This document shows positions 6,522 to 16,881 of a stretch of DNA of 64,000 nucleotides, piece after piece. How positions within the stretch are numbered: position 1 is the first letter of the stretch; the number at the start of each line of letters is the position of its first letter. The position numbers were made by a program, and so were the translations under genes. The DNA lies in contig DASRDU010000035.1 in assembly GCA_035652435.1 (NCBI GenBank), positions 1-64,000 of the forward strand, in the 5' to 3' direction. The notes beneath the pieces were generated by a model. It had not been told where the DNA came from. It did not search any database and was given only the letters and a program-made list of their open reading frames with translations. Source of the stretch: DASRDU01 sp035652435. Lineage in GTDB: Bacteria; Acidobacteriota; Blastocatellia; RBC074.

Positions 6522-9500
6522 TCAGAACGTCTGTCCGAGCCTGACGTGAAACACCCCGTTCGGCTGGCGGATGATCCCGCCCGATTGCGTGACGAATGAC
6601 GGCGGGTCGAGCAGGAAGCCGTAATCCACCCCGATCGGGCCGAGCGGCGTGTTGATGCGCAGGCCCACGCCGACGGTATTGGTCATCCGGCCGAAGCTGA
6701 TGTCGCTCACGCGGCGGAAGACGTTGCCGAGATCATAAAACGGGACGAGCCTCAATCGGCGCGTCAGCGGGTAGCGCAACTCGAAGTTGAAGACCGCCAT
6801 CGCGTCGCCACCGATCGGGACGAGCGTCGGGAGTTCCTTGGCGTCGCGCGGCTCCAGTATGCCCTGCGGCCCGGCCTCCTCGAAGCGGAAGCCGCGCAGC
6901 GTGGTCGCGCCGCCGGCGAAGAAACGCTCGCTGATCGGGAGCCGCTCTTCGGGCTCCGTGATCACCCCGTCGCCGTTGCGGTCAACGACGCGGAATGCCT
7001 TCGCGAGGCCGATGCGCGCGGAAAAGGCGATGACCGAATTGCCAAGGACGGGCAGCCTGGCGGGGAGCGTCTCGTAGCGCTGGTAGGTGCCGAAGAATTT
7101 ATTGAATGATTCGTTGCCGCCGAAGACGCGTGCCGCGATGGAATGGTCGGCGCTGATGAGCTGGCCGCGCGTCGCGTTGAGCGCGCTGTCGCGCGTGTCG
7201 CGCGAGATCCCGGCCGAAAACAGGCCGAGCCGGATCGCCTGCTCGTTGCGCGTCACTTCGATCTGCGGGATGTTTTGCAGGTTGAAGAGCTTCGCGTTCT
7301 CGAAGCTGTAGCGGAACCGCAGCGAAGTCTGTTCGCCGAGTTTGCGCTCGGTCTGAATAAAAGTCGCAAAGCGGTTGATGCCGAACGAGCGGCCCGGCGT
7401 GTTCGGCTCAAGGCCCCCGCCGACCAGCCGCCGCCGCACGAACGAGCGCAGGTCGGCGTCGCGGTTGTAGAAGGCCGAAAACGTCGTCGGCCAGTTGTGG
7501 CCGAACGGGCGCAGGTCGGTGAAATCGAGCTGCGCGAGCTGCTCGCGCCGGCTGCCGCGCAACTTGAGCGAACCCGAGATGACGCGCCCGAACAGATTCG
7601 TGTGCGTCAGCTGCCCCAGCACGCGCGGGCCGTCATCAGTCGAATATCCCAGCCCGTAAACCAGCAGCAGCGGCTTCGCCTCGGTGACGTTGACTGAGAC
7701 GCGGCGCGCCGTCTCATCGCCGCCCGCGAGCGGTTCCTGGCGGATGTTGACTTCGCGGAACGCGCCGGTCGAATACATGTCGCGCTGCGTGCGGCGAATG
7801 AGCTGCGGCGTCAGCACGTCGCCGGGCTTGAAGATGAAGAAGCGGCGGATGGAATCTTCGCGCGAAATCGCTTGGCCGGTGACTTCGATCCGCTGCACCA
7901 CGGCGCGCTCGCCCTCACTCACATCGTAGACCAGCCGGACGCGGTTGTCGGGCAGATCCACTACCTCCACCTGCGTTTTGGCGTCGAGGTAGCCGCGCTG
8001 CATGTAATAGTCCCTGATCTGCTGTGCGCCCGTGCGGATGCTGGTCGGCGAAAAAGCGTCTCCGTTGCTGATCGGCACGGCCTTGCGCAGTTCAGTCGTC
8101 GTCGCGATGGAGTTGCCGCGCACCGCCACGTCTTCGACGACCGAGCGCGGGCCTTCCGTCACGTCGAAGACGACGACCAGGTCCTTGCCGTCGGGGCTGA
8201 CCGCGCGCCGGGTGTCGACGCGGGCCGAGCGGTACCCAAGATCAACCATCTGTTCGCGGATCTGTTCGCGGTCGTTGCGCAGCCGGTCGTTGCTCGTGAT
8301 GCCGCGCGCGTACCCGCCGACGAAGGGGAGGCTTGAGAGGAAGGGGATTCCGCCCAGCGGGCTGCTCTCCTGCGATTGCAGGCCCTCGATCACGTCGCGC
8401 TTGCGGAGTTCCTTCGTCCCCTCAATCCGGATGTCGCTCAGGTTGTAGCGCAGGCCCGGGCTGACGTCGTACAGCACGCGTAGCGACTCCTTCGAGTTCT
8501 TATCCGGCACGCTGCAATCGGCCGGCTCGCAGCGCGCACTGACCTCGGCGAAAAAGTACCCTTTCTCCTGCAGGTAGTTCGTCAGGTTGCGTTCGCCCAG
8601 CCGGACGAGCGCGCGGCTGTAACCTTCGCGCATGACCGGCAACAGCTCGCGCATGCGATCATTACTCAGCTTGAGTTCGTCGGGCTTGTTGACGTCGACG
8701 GCGGCGGGCGGCAGCGGGCGGCGGTTGAAGCGCGGGACGACTACCGCTGTGTTCGATGAAGTGTTGTTGCTCTGGTCGGCGCCGAGCGAGAAACGCTTGC
8801 GCCCGCGCACTTCAATCGTGAAGTCGTTGCCGTTCGTCCCCTGCTGCGTCGCGCTGCCCCCCTGGGTGTAGGAGGCAATCGCCGAGAAGCGGTTCGTCAG
8901 GCTGTATTCAAAGATCGCCGTCTGATCCTGCTCGGCCGCGAGGTTGGTCGAGTAGGTGAATGTCAGGTTGCGCGCGAGCTGGCGGCCAATCGTCAGCCGC
9001 GCCGCCGGGTTCGCGTTGGGCCGCAGGACCGGATCAACCTGAAAGCGGTTGAAGCCGAGCAGCCGTTCGGCCTCGCGCCCGATGGGTTTTGAGATCAGCT
9101 CTTCCGAGAGCAGCGAGGCCGCCGAGCCGATGCCGGAACGCACTATCGTGTCGCTGTTGAGCGTGCCCGATTCGGTGCGCCCGGTCGTGATCAGCGAGAT
9201 GATTTCGGTCCGCGCCAGCTGCGGTTCCGAGCGCAGGGAAACTTCCAGATCGTTGAGCGGGCCGTTGAAGCCGACGAGGACGTGATAGCCGCTGATGTCG
9301 CTCTCGGTCGTGAGGTTGAGTTCCGGCTGGACGCCGAAGCCGCCGAACAGTTCAAGCGTCCCGGTCGTGATGTCATAACGGTGATCGCGGAAGGTGATCG
9401 TCCCGCCTTCGAGCGTGACGCGCCCGCTCACGTCCGGCTCATTGATCGTGCCGCCAAGGGTGAGCGAGGCCGAAGCCACCGTGTTGGCCTGTTTGTTGCG

Positions 9501-12500
9501 AATCAGGAACGAGTCGCGCGCCTCGATGTGTACGTCGAGGCCGAGCGGCGGGATGTTGAGAAAGCCGCCGCCACCGCCGGCCGGGCTGCTTCTGAAGCCG
9601 CCGAAGTTGAAGCCGCCCCGGCCCCCGGCAGTTTCGGTGAAATCGAAATCGGACGTGTATTCGGCCAGCGGCACGTTGATCGTGCCGCTGAGCGTCTGGC
9701 CCTGCTGATTGCCCGCGAGTACGAGCTTCCCGCCGGCGAGGGCGCGCACCCCCTGGTACATCACGTCCACATCGGTCGCCGTGATGTTGAAGTTCCACTC
9801 GCTGGGCTGGAGCTGCGCCAGTTTGGCCGCGCCGCTCGCCTCCACCGTGCCGTCGCCCGAGTGGGCGGTGAAGCTTTCCAGCTTCACCTGATCGCCCGCC
9901 AGCACGATGCGCCCGGTGCCGTCTTCCAAGGTCACGGGCGAGCTGAGCGAGGTGACGGAAATGTTCTCGAGCCGCGCCTCGCCCGAGAGCTTCGGGTCGC
10001 CGAGCGTGCCGCCCGCCCGCGCGTCTATCACGACCGTGCCGCCCACGGAAAGCTCATTGCCCGGGCGGTTGAAGGCCGCGAGGCTGATCGCGCCGCTCAG
10101 CGCGAAGTTCATCGCCGAGCCTTCACGCAGCCCGAGCGTGCCGCCGAATCTGAGGTCTGTGCCCTGTGCCGTGATCCGCGTTGATTCGATGTTCAGTTGC
10201 GAGTTATTGAGCGCGACCGTGAACGGAGTGGCGATGGTGACCGGGTTGCCTTCGACCTGAAGCGTCACTTCAGTCAGCGACAGATTCCCGCGCAACCCTT
10301 CCGCCGTCATCTCGCCCTGCTCGTTGACGAGCGGCCCGCTCAAGCGCAGCGTGCCGGTCACCTGGCCCGTGACCGATGATGCCAGGCCGGGCGCGAAGAT
10401 CGCGAGGACCGGCCCGAGGTCGAACTTCGCCAGATCGCTTCTGACTTCAATCGGGCGCCCGGGCTTGCGCAATTCGATGCTTGCGGTGAGCGGTTGCTGG
10501 TTACCCATCATGCTGGTCGTCAGGTCAAGGTCAATGCGCCCGCCGGGGCTGGTGCGTGCCTTCAGCTTCACCTCGCCCGCGTCCCGGCCGTTGATCGCGA
10601 CCTGCTGCCCGGCGGCGTCCAGCTCGATTTTGAATTCCTCGGTCTTGTCAATATCGCCGCTGGCCTGGAAAGTCCCGTTGATAGTGCCGGCGAGTTGCAC
10701 ATTTTCAAGCTCGGCCGCGGTGCCGATTTGCGCGAGGCTGAGCTGTTCGGCCTGGCCCTGGACCTGATACTGGCGGCTTTGCAGATCGAGCGTGCCGCTC
10801 GCGCTCAGGCGCCCCTGGGGCAGCTGGACGACTACGCGCTCCAGCCGCGCAGTCTTTTCGTCAAAGTTCACATTGGCCGTGACGGCGTTGGCCGGCTGCC
10901 CGAGGAAGGTGGCGTTCGCCAGATCAACGTTGACGCTGCCGTGCGGCGCGGCGGGCAGCCCCGTCAGGTGCGCTTCGCCCGAGAGGTCTCCGGCAATCAG
11001 TTTCTGTTTGAGGGCGAATCCACCGGCGGCGACCAGTGAGTCAACACTCAGACCCTTGAACGTCGCATCAAGGCGACCCGTCGTGGCCGTCGCCGCGAGT
11101 GGGGCGGCGTAATTGATCGTCGCCGTCCCGCCGTTCGTCGCGGTCAGTGTGCCGTTCTCGAATCGGATTTCATCCGGGGAAGAGAAGAGCCGTCCGCCGA
11201 CGCTGCCGAGAGGTTCATCGTGCAGCAGCAGGCTCGCAACGTTCAGGTCGCCCGCGACAGTCGGTTTGCTGAGCGGGCCGGTGAGAGTGCCTTCAAATTT
11301 GAAGTCGCCTAGTATCTGCGGTTCATACTCAGTGATGATCTTCTTCACCGGCTCGAACGCAGCCGCGATGGTTTGTAATTCTTCGGCCTTCGTCGAAGTG
11401 ACTGTGAAGCTCAGGTTCGAATTGCCGTCAGGCGCGAGGCTGCCGGTCGCGTTGACGGTCGTCGCGTTGGTCTTGAGCGCCAGCTCATCAAAATTGAAGA
11501 CGCCGCGTTGCGCCCGCGCCACGACGGTGCCGGTCAGTGGGATCGCGCTGGCCGCTTCAGATGTCTGCCCGGTGAACTGGGCGTTGATGTTGCCGCCGAG
11601 CAATCGCGCGTTGGTTCCGGGCCAGCTCACGTCGGCGCGGCCTTCGACCGTGCCGGCGAGCGGGGCATTGTTGACGGCGAGGATTGAAAACACCTCGCTG
11701 GTTTTGAGCCCCGTGAATTGCGCCTGCAATCGCGAAGCCGCGTTACCCGCCAGCTGCACGGTCAGATTGCCCGTCGCGCGCCCGCCGAGCAGTGAGGTCT
11801 TGAAATTATTGAGCGAAACGGCGGACTGCGTGGCGAGCAGCTGCCCGCTCGTCTGCCCGATCTGTATCTTCGCCGCCCTGGCGCTTGCGAGCGCCAGCTG
11901 GCCGCGCGTTTCGCTCTTTCCGGCGCCGAATGAAGCATTGATGTTGCGCAGCGTGATTCCGGCGGCCTGCCCCTGCGCCGCATCAACTCGCGCGACCGTC
12001 GCCTGCCCGGCGGCGAGTTGCGTGCGGCCGTCGCGGACGAATCCGTTCACACCTGAGACGACTGCGTTGCTGAGCCTGGCGCCTTTCGCGCTGACACTCG
12101 CGGCGCTCGCCCGCGCGGCGGAAAAATTCAGCTGGTCATTCTGCGGCTCGACGCGAACGTCATTCGCCTGCGCCCCACGGAGGATCACCCCGGCGGCGAT
12201 CAGTTCATCTGATTTCACCTGACCGCTGACGCGATAATGTTTGTCCTGGCCTTCGATGGTGCCGTTGAAATCGGCCACGCCCTTCAGCCCGGCTTCGGGC
12301 GCGAACAGATCCAGCGTCTCATCCAGCCTGACCTGCGCCTGCGCCTTAAGCTGATAACCTAGCGCTTCCCAGTTATCGAGCCGCCCCGTGACGGTGGCGT
12401 CGGCAGCCGTCGAGTGTAAAACCAGGCGCTCAATCTCCGCGCCGGATTGCAGCAGGTTCCCGGCGAATTCGAGGCTGTTGACGCTTGTGTCGTGGCCCGC

Positions 12501-13157
12501 GCTCGTGAAGCGGCCCGTGCCGGATGTGAACTGCACGCCGACTTTCGGCGGGTCGCTGCCGCGCTGGGGGCGCACTTCCCCCTTCAGATCGCCGAGTTCT
12601 CCCGCGATGTTGTGCTGTTTGTCGCTGAGGTGGAAGGAGCCTCTGGTCAATGCCCCGACGAGGCTCGAGAAATCGAAGGTGATCCGACTCGGGGCGCGGG
12701 GCGGCGCCTGATGCAGGCCCGCGAGATTCGATCTGCCCTGCTCGTCGAGTTCAACCCGCGCGTTCAGTCCTTCCACATCGAGCCGCTTGAACACCACTTC
12801 GCGGCGCAGGCTGAAAGCACTCTGCTGACGTACTTCGATGACGACGACCGCGCGGTCAATGGTCGCGATCTCTTGCCCGGTCTGCTGGTTGTAAATCTTC
12901 ACGTCCCGCAGCGTCGCCGTGCGCGGCCCCCAGCCGATCTCGAACCCGCCGACCTGGGCGCGGAGCCCGTATTCCAGCATCGCGGCTTCGATCTCGCGGG
13001 CAACGTAGCGGTTGAGCCAGCCCGAGCGGATGTAGTAAACGACAAGCAGGGCCGCGATCAGCAGGATTGACAGCAGGCCAAGGCCGGCAAACAGGAGCAG
13101 CCTGCGCCGTGTGAACCGGCGCGCGGGCGGGGTCAGCGAATCTGGTGTTGTACTCAT
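6522..13157 (-). CDS. TamB-like domain fused to an Omp85/BamA-type outer-membrane barrel
   Basis: One uninterrupted frame of 2211 residues. Residues 1-20 are basic, then one hydrophobic helix (about 21-44, no signal-peptidase site visible) gives an AsmA/TamB-type inner-membrane anchor. Residues about 45-1190 are repetitive beta-rich AsmA/TamB sequence. About 1190-1440 matches the TamB C-terminal domain (DUF490), for example GGTITFRDHRYDIT and EIISLITTGRTESG. About 1475-1825 contains POTRA-like repeats with GYRSARVDTR and GYLDAKTQVEV. About 1826-2211 is an Omp85 barrel with TTLRGFRFEE (the conserved RGF loop near 2084) and a terminal Phe after HVRLGQ. In most bacteria TamB and TamA/BamA are separate proteins; here one chain would run from the inner to the outer membrane. 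The likely role is outer-membrane protein insertion or lipid transport. Confidence 0.9.
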   Translation of the reverse strand: MSTTPDSLTPPARRFTRRRLLLFAGLGLLSILLIAALLVVYYIRSGWLNRYVAREIEAAMLEYGLRAQVGGFEIGWGPRTATLRDVKIYNQQTGQEIATIDRAVVVIEVRQQSAFSLRREVVFKRLDVEGLNARVELDEQGRSNLAGLHQAPPRAPSRITFDFSSLVGALTRGSFHLSDKQHNIAGELGDLKGEVRPQRGSDPPKVGVQFTSGTGRFTSAGHDTSVNSLEFAGNLLQSGAEIERLVLHSTAADATVTGRLDNWEALGYQLKAQAQVRLDETLDLFAPEAGLKGVADFNGTIEGQDKHYRVSGQVKSDELIAAGVILRGAQANDVRVEPQNDQLNFSAARASAASVSAKGARLSNAVVSGVNGFVRDGRTQLAAGQATVARVDAAQGQAAGITLRNINASFGAGKSETRGQLALASARAAKIQIGQTSGQLLATQSAVSLNNFKTSLLGGRATGNLTVQLAGNAASRLQAQFTGLKTSEVFSILAVNNAPLAGTVEGRADVSWPGTNARLLGGNINAQFTGQTSEAASAIPLTGTVVARAQRGVFNFDELALKTNATTVNATGSLAPDGNSNLSFTVTSTKAEELQTIAAAFEPVKKIITEYEPQILGDFKFEGTLTGPLSKPTVAGDLNVASLLLHDEPLGSVGGRLFSSPDEIRFENGTLTATNGGTATINYAAPLAATATTGRLDATFKGLSVDSLVAAGGFALKQKLIAGDLSGEAHLTGLPAAPHGSVNVDLANATFLGQPANAVTANVNFDEKTARLERVVVQLPQGRLSASGTLDLQSRQYQVQGQAEQLSLAQIGTAAELENVQLAGTINGTFQASGDIDKTEEFKIELDAAGQQVAINGRDAGEVKLKARTSPGGRIDLDLTTSMMGNQQPLTASIELRKPGRPIEVRSDLAKFDLGPVLAIFAPGLASSVTGQVTGTLRLSGPLVNEQGEMTAEGLRGNLSLTEVTLQVEGNPVTIATPFTVALNNSQLNIESTRITAQGTDLRFGGTLGLREGSAMNFALSGAISLAAFNRPGNELSVGGTVVIDARAGGTLGDPKLSGEARLENISVTSLSSPVTLEDGTGRIVLAGDQVKLESFTAHSGDGTVEASGAAKLAQLQPSEWNFNITATDVDVMYQGVRALAGGKLVLAGNQQGQTLSGTINVPLAEYTSDFDFTETAGGRGGFNFGGFRSSPAGGGGGFLNIPPLGLDVHIEARDSFLIRNKQANTVASASLTLGGTINEPDVSGRVTLEGGTITFRDHRYDITTGTLELFGGFGVQPELNLTTESDISGYHVLVGFNGPLNDLEVSLRSEPQLARTEIISLITTGRTESGTLNSDTIVRSGIGSAASLLSEELISKPIGREAERLLGFNRFQVDPVLRPNANPAARLTIGRQLARNLTFTYSTNLAAEQDQTAIFEYSLTNRFSAIASYTQGGSATQQGTNGNDFTIEVRGRKRFSLGADQSNNTSSNTAVVVPRFNRRPLPPAAVDVNKPDELKLSNDRMRELLPVMREGYSRALVRLGERNLTNYLQEKGYFFAEVSARCEPADCSVPDKNSKESLRVLYDVSPGLRYNLSDIRIEGTKELRKRDVIEGLQSQESSPLGGIPFLSSLPFVGGYARGITSNDRLRNDREQIREQMVDLGYRSARVDTRRAVSPDGKDLVVVFDVTEGPRSVVEDVAVRGNSIATTTELRKAVPISNGDAFSPTSIRTGAQQIRDYYMQRGYLDAKTQVEVVDLPDNRVRLVYDVSEGERAVVQRIEVTGQAISREDSIRRFFIFKPGDVLTPQLIRRTQRDMYSTGAFREVNIRQEPLAGGDETARRVSVNVTEAKPLLLVYGLGYSTDDGPRVLGQLTHTNLFGRVISGSLKLRGSRREQLAQLDFTDLRPFGHNWPTTFSAFYNRDADLRSFVRRRLVGGGLEPNTPGRSFGINRFATFIQTERKLGEQTSLRFRYSFENAKLFNLQNIPQIEVTRNEQAIRLGLFSAGISRDTRDSALNATRGQLISADHSIAARVFGGNESFNKFFGTYQRYETLPARLPVLGNSVIAFSARIGLAKAFRVVDRNGDGVITEPEERLPISERFFAGGATTLRGFRFEEAGPQGILEPRDAKELPTLVPIGGDAMAVFNFELRYPLTRRLRLVPFYDLGNVFRRVSDISFGRMTNTVGVGLRINTPLGPIGVDYGFLLDPPSFVTQSGGIIRQPNGVFHVRLGQTF

Positions 13158-13478
13158 CTCGTGGTGATCCGTTTTATTTCGTGATGATGGAAAAGTAAAG
13201 CTCTGAGTGAAATCACTGAGGCAAAGGGGAATTGCCTGCGCTCATAAGGGGGTAATGCATTCTCACAGCAGTGTCAGCGCGAGCGTACGCAGTGCTATCT
13301 GCACCAGTGGGCAGAGTGTGCCGATTCCGCCCGCCGCTACGCGGCAAAAAACTGTTGCGAGTGCGTTCCCGGAAGAATGAGTTGACCCTGCTGCGCCCTC
13401 AAGGGGGTTATGCCCACACTTCACTCTCTCTCGATATGCTGCGGGTTTTGGGCTGCGCTTCCTTGCAGGCAGCTTCAA
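13158..13478. other. 320-base intergenic region with imperfect direct repeats
   Basis: No convincing gene. Two similar segments containing AAGGGGGTAATGC and AAGGGGGTTATGC (about 13238-13260 and 13393-13415, roughly 17 of 22 bases alike) suggest a duplicated element. A small palindrome GGCAA...TTGCC lies at 13220-13236. The stretch separates aspA from the TamB/Omp85 gene, both leftward. Confidence 0.4.
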
Positions 13479-14867
13479 TCACCGGCTCGTCCCGGTCGTG
13501 CCTCCCGATTCTTCAGGCCCGGGAAACTTCCTGTCTTCATCAAGCAGTTCCTGAACGCTCTTGCCGGCGGCCATCGCCCGCTGCGCCAGTTTTGCCGCGC
13601 CCATAAAGCCGAGCCGCTCGTTGAGCAGTGCCGCCTGTCCGACCGACCGCTCGGCAAATTCGCGACAGCGTTCGCGGTGCGCGCTCGTGCCGCGAACGCA
13701 TTTTTCATCGAAGGTGCGCGCGGCGTTCGTCATGACTTCAAGTGATTCGAGTAGTGCGTAGGCAACGTAAGGCATCATGACGTTGAGTTCAAGCTGGCCC
13801 GCCTCGCCGCACAACGCAATCGCCGTGTCGTGGCCGATCACGTGGAAGCAGACCATGTTGAGCATCTCGGGAATCGTCGGGTTGACCTTGCCCGGCATGA
13901 TCGAGGAGCCGGGCTGCACCGCGGGCAGTTCGATCTCATCGAGCCCCGTGTGCGGCCCCGAACTGAGCAGCCTGAGGTCGTTCGCGATCTTGCTGAGTTC
14001 AATCGCGAGCGAGCGCAGCGCGCCCGAGAGCGCGACGAAATCGCCGAGGCTCTGCATTGACTGGAAGCGGTTGCGGGCCTCCCTGAGCGCGAGGCCGGTG
14101 ATCTCGCCGAGCCGCGCCGTCGCGACGCGCGCGTAATCGGGGTGCGTGTTGACGCCCGTTCCGACTGCGGTGCCGCCCAGCGGGATTTCGAGTAGCGGCG
14201 CTTCGGCGGCGCGCAACCGCTCGGCGGCGCGGGCGACGTTGTCCGCGTAGCCGCCGAATTCCTGACCGAGCGTCATCGCCGTCGCGTCGTGCAGGTGCGT
14301 GCGCCCGGATTTGACCACGTCGGCGAATTCGTCTGCTTTGGCCGTGAGTGAGGCGGTCAGCTCGTCGAGCGCGACGAGGAGCCGGCGCAGCAGCCGGACG
14401 GCGGCAGTCCGCATCGCCGTCGGCATGGTGTCGTTGGTGGACTGCGCCTTGTTGACGTGATCGTTCGGGTTCAGGCGCTCGTACTCGCCGCGCCGGCGCC
14501 CGAGCATTTCGAGCGCGCGGTTGGCGATCACTTCGTTGACGTTCATGTTGTACGAAGTGCCCGCGCCCGCCTGAAAGACATCGAGGTCGAACTGGTCGTG
14601 CCAGCTCCCGGCCAGCAGTTCGTCCGCCGCGCGGATGATCACTTCAGCGATGTCAGGGTCGAGCGTCCCGGTTTGCAGATTGGCTTCGGCGGCGGCTTTT
14701 TTGATTTCGACGAAAGCGGTGATGAGCAGCGGGTGGGCGCGCAGGCGGCTGATCTGAAAATTTTCGAGCGCGCGCCTGGTCTGCACACCATACATCGCGT
14801 GGGAGGGCACGCGCACTTCGCCGAGCGGATCGCTCTCCAGACGGAACTGTGGCTCCGAATTATTCAT
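13479..14867 (-). CDS. aspA: aspartate ammonia-lyase
   Basis: The protein has 462 residues from the ATG at 14867 (MNNSEPQF); an upstream TTG is less likely. It interconverts L-aspartate with fumarate and ammonia in the cytoplasm. The superfamily signature GSSIMPGKVNP is present, and what follows (VCFHVIGHDTAIAL, EAGQLELNVMMP) fits AspA rather than class II fumarase. The substrate-binding SGRTHLHDATAMTLGQE and NKAQSTNDTMPTAMR segments are intact. The product ties it to the nitrogen theme of the window: aspartate is the backbone of cyanophycin, made by cphA at 41848. That link is inference; fumarase activity is the main alternative. Confidence 0.8.
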   Translation of the reverse strand: MNNSEPQFRLESDPLGEVRVPSHAMYGVQTRRALENFQISRLRAHPLLITAFVEIKKAAAEANLQTGTLDPDIAEVIIRAADELLAGSWHDQFDLDVFQAGAGTSYNMNVNEVIANRALEMLGRRRGEYERLNPNDHVNKAQSTNDTMPTAMRTAAVRLLRRLLVALDELTASLTAKADEFADVVKSGRTHLHDATAMTLGQEFGGYADNVARAAERLRAAEAPLLEIPLGGTAVGTGVNTHPDYARVATARLGEITGLALREARNRFQSMQSLGDFVALSGALRSLAIELSKIANDLRLLSSGPHTGLDEIELPAVQPGSSIMPGKVNPTIPEMLNMVCFHVIGHDTAIALCGEAGQLELNVMMPYVAYALLESLEVMTNAARTFDEKCVRGTSAHRERCREFAERSVGQAALLNERLGFMGAAKLAQRAMAAGKSVQELLDEDRKFPGPEESGGTTGTSR

Positions 14868-14999
14868 TCTGATCGGGACCGAAAACCCGCCGTTCGGCAA
14901 ACGGGCGGGCCGTTCTCAGAGAAAAGGGGATGGAAGAGGATAGAACATTTCTGTCCATCCTTTCCACCCCGCTGGTTGTCTTTCCGCAAAAAACCGGTT

Positions 15000-16523
15000 T
15001 CAGCGATTGCTCGCCGCGGTCGGCGGTTCGGTATCGGCAATAACGATCTCGACGCGGCGATTCATCTGCCGGCCTTCGGGCGTGTCGTTGGTGGTCACGG
15101 GCCGGCTCTTGCCGAACCCACGCACCGCCGTGATGCGGTCGCCCGGCAGGCCCGCTTCACGCAGGTAAGCGTTGACGGAAGCGGCCCGCGCTTCCGAGAG
15201 CTTCTGGTTGTAATCGTCGGACCCGACCGAATCGGTGTGGCCTTCGATCTCCATCCGGTAAGTGCCCGGATACGCCAGCAGGACTCCGGTCAGTTTGCTC
15301 AGCTTCTCCTTCGCGCCGGGCTTGAGCGTCGCCTTGTTGAAATCAAACAGCACGTCCGAGAGGCTGACGATCAGTCCGCGCGCCTCGCGCCGGGTGTCCA
15401 GAATTTCCGAGAGCGAGACCATCAGCCGCTGCATGGCGGCATCGCGGTCGCGCTTCGCCTGCTCGCTTTCGAGCCGGGCGCGTTCGGCTTCGAGCCGGGC
15501 GACTTCCTCTCTGGCCTTCGAGCGTTCGGCCTCAGTCTGGGCCTGCTCCGCATTCTGGCGGGCGCGGGCGAGTTCGCTTTCAGACCGGCCCAGGGCGGCG
15601 CGATAATCATCGGCCTGTTGTTTGGCCCGCTCGGCCTCACCCCTCGCGCGACTGGCTTCGCTCTGCGCCTGGCCGATGGCCTGGCTGGCCGCCTGGCGTT
15701 CAGCCGTCAATCGGGCCTGTTCGGCGCGATCAACCGCGAGCGCGCGGGCTGCTTCGGCCAGCCGCATCACCTCGCGCGCCTCGCCGCTGAACTTTTCTTC
15801 CCTCCCGCGATTGGCGGACCAGATCTGTTCGAGCGCCGCGAGTCTTATTTCCGCCTGTCTCAATTCAGGCTCTGCGAAATGTTGCGCCTCGGCCCGCCGG
15901 GCGATCTCGACGGCGCGGCGTGCGCCCAGCACGCTCGTCGGCGTGCGGTAATCGGGAGGCAGGGCGGCACTGTCAATGGCGGAAACTGTGAAGAGCGCGC
16001 CCGTATCACCGCGGTATTCGATGTTGCTGGCGGTGAAATTGCCCTTCGTATCCTTGCGCAGAATATTTTCGGCGACGATCACCGGGCTCGGGTATTTGAC
16101 CAGCCCGTACGGCTCGGCAGTGACAATCACGCCGAAAGTCTGATGCGGCGTGGTGACTTCGATTTCGCGCTTGTCGCCGTCGGGCATCGGCAATTCGCCC
16201 AGGTTGTCTGCCAGGCCGTCCGGAGTGATCGCCCAGACCACGTAGGTTGTGTAAAACGCCCCGACGCCCTGCGGGTGCGGCAGATCATTGACCCGGAGCT
16301 TGATGCGCGTGCGGCCCCCACTGCGTTTGGCTTCCGCACGGCCTGTTACGATTGAATGCAGCCCTGTACCGGCCATATCCACTGTCGAGCTTTTGCCCTC
16401 CGGATAAGTGATCGCGAGCGTTGTGCGTTTGGCAAGAATCTCCTGCCTGCCTTGTGCCAGCACTGCTGACCCGCCGGCGAGCAGCAGCAATGCAGTCGTC
16501 AGAATCTGATTCTGTAGCTTCAT
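15000..16523 (-). CDS. OmpA-family protein with long periplasmic coiled coil
   Basis: The protein has 507 residues. A signal peptide (about 1-23, ending AVLAQ) is followed by a beta-rich domain (about 25-200). A long Ala/Arg/Glu coiled coil (about 205-375) is next, and a C-terminal OmpA-like peptidoglycan-binding domain (about 385-500) contains VLFDFNKATLKPGA, EGHTDSVGSDDYNQKLSEAR and QMNRRVEIVI. The coiled coil probably spans part of the periplasm, with the OmpA domain bound to the cell wall. The next gene upstream (16663) is also leftward, but 139 bases separate them. Confidence 0.85.
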   Translation of the reverse strand: MKLQNQILTTALLLLAGGSAVLAQGRQEILAKRTTLAITYPEGKSSTVDMAGTGLHSIVTGRAEAKRSGGRTRIKLRVNDLPHPQGVGAFYTTYVVWAITPDGLADNLGELPMPDGDKREIEVTTPHQTFGVIVTAEPYGLVKYPSPVIVAENILRKDTKGNFTASNIEYRGDTGALFTVSAIDSAALPPDYRTPTSVLGARRAVEIARRAEAQHFAEPELRQAEIRLAALEQIWSANRGREEKFSGEAREVMRLAEAARALAVDRAEQARLTAERQAASQAIGQAQSEASRARGEAERAKQQADDYRAALGRSESELARARQNAEQAQTEAERSKAREEVARLEAERARLESEQAKRDRDAAMQRLMVSLSEILDTRREARGLIVSLSDVLFDFNKATLKPGAKEKLSKLTGVLLAYPGTYRMEIEGHTDSVGSDDYNQKLSEARAASVNAYLREAGLPGDRITAVRGFGKSRPVTTNDTPEGRQMNRRVEIVIADTEPPTAASNR

Positions 16524-16662
16524 AATACTTCTTCCTCGGAAAATGTAGCGCGGTCTACCGGACCGCCGAATCCCCTGGCGGGAGACGGCCGGTCCCTGGT
16601 AAATCGCACTACAGTGGCGCCGTGTTTTTCATGATGAGGGGCGCGGAAAAACTCCCGCCCCG

Positions 16663-16812
16663 TCAGACCACTGTTCGGCGCCCGCTGACCAGTTGCAGCA
16701 CCAGCACCACCAGCGCGACGACCAGCAGCAGATGAATCAAACTGCCACCGATGCCGCCGATCAGACCGAGCAGCCACAAAACCATCAGCACTGCCAGAAT
16801 AGTCCACAACAT
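16663..16812 (-). CDS. Lmo0937-family small membrane protein (49 aa)
   Basis: ATG at 16812 with a strong GGAGG site; the product starts MLWTILAVLMVLWLLG and ends RRTVV. Two hydrophobic helices are separated by a glycine-rich turn (GLIGGIGGSLIH), the pattern of the Lmo0937/DUF5670 family found in many stress-related gene sets. There are no other domains. A near-consensus sigma-54 site lies about 70 bases upstream. Confidence 0.75.
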   Translation of the reverse strand: MLWTILAVLMVLWLLGLIGGIGGSLIHLLLVVALVVLVLQLVSGRRTVV

Positions 16813-16881
16813 ATCAATCCCTCCTTCTCTAGTGTGCGCGCATGCGCGTTGTTTTTATTCACCAATATCATTGTCCGTTGC

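Noticed and set aside
14457..16355. A 632-codon open frame on the + strand across aspA and the OmpA gene.
   Set aside because: It is antisense to two well-supported genes and has no domain; a usual shadow in GC-rich DNA.
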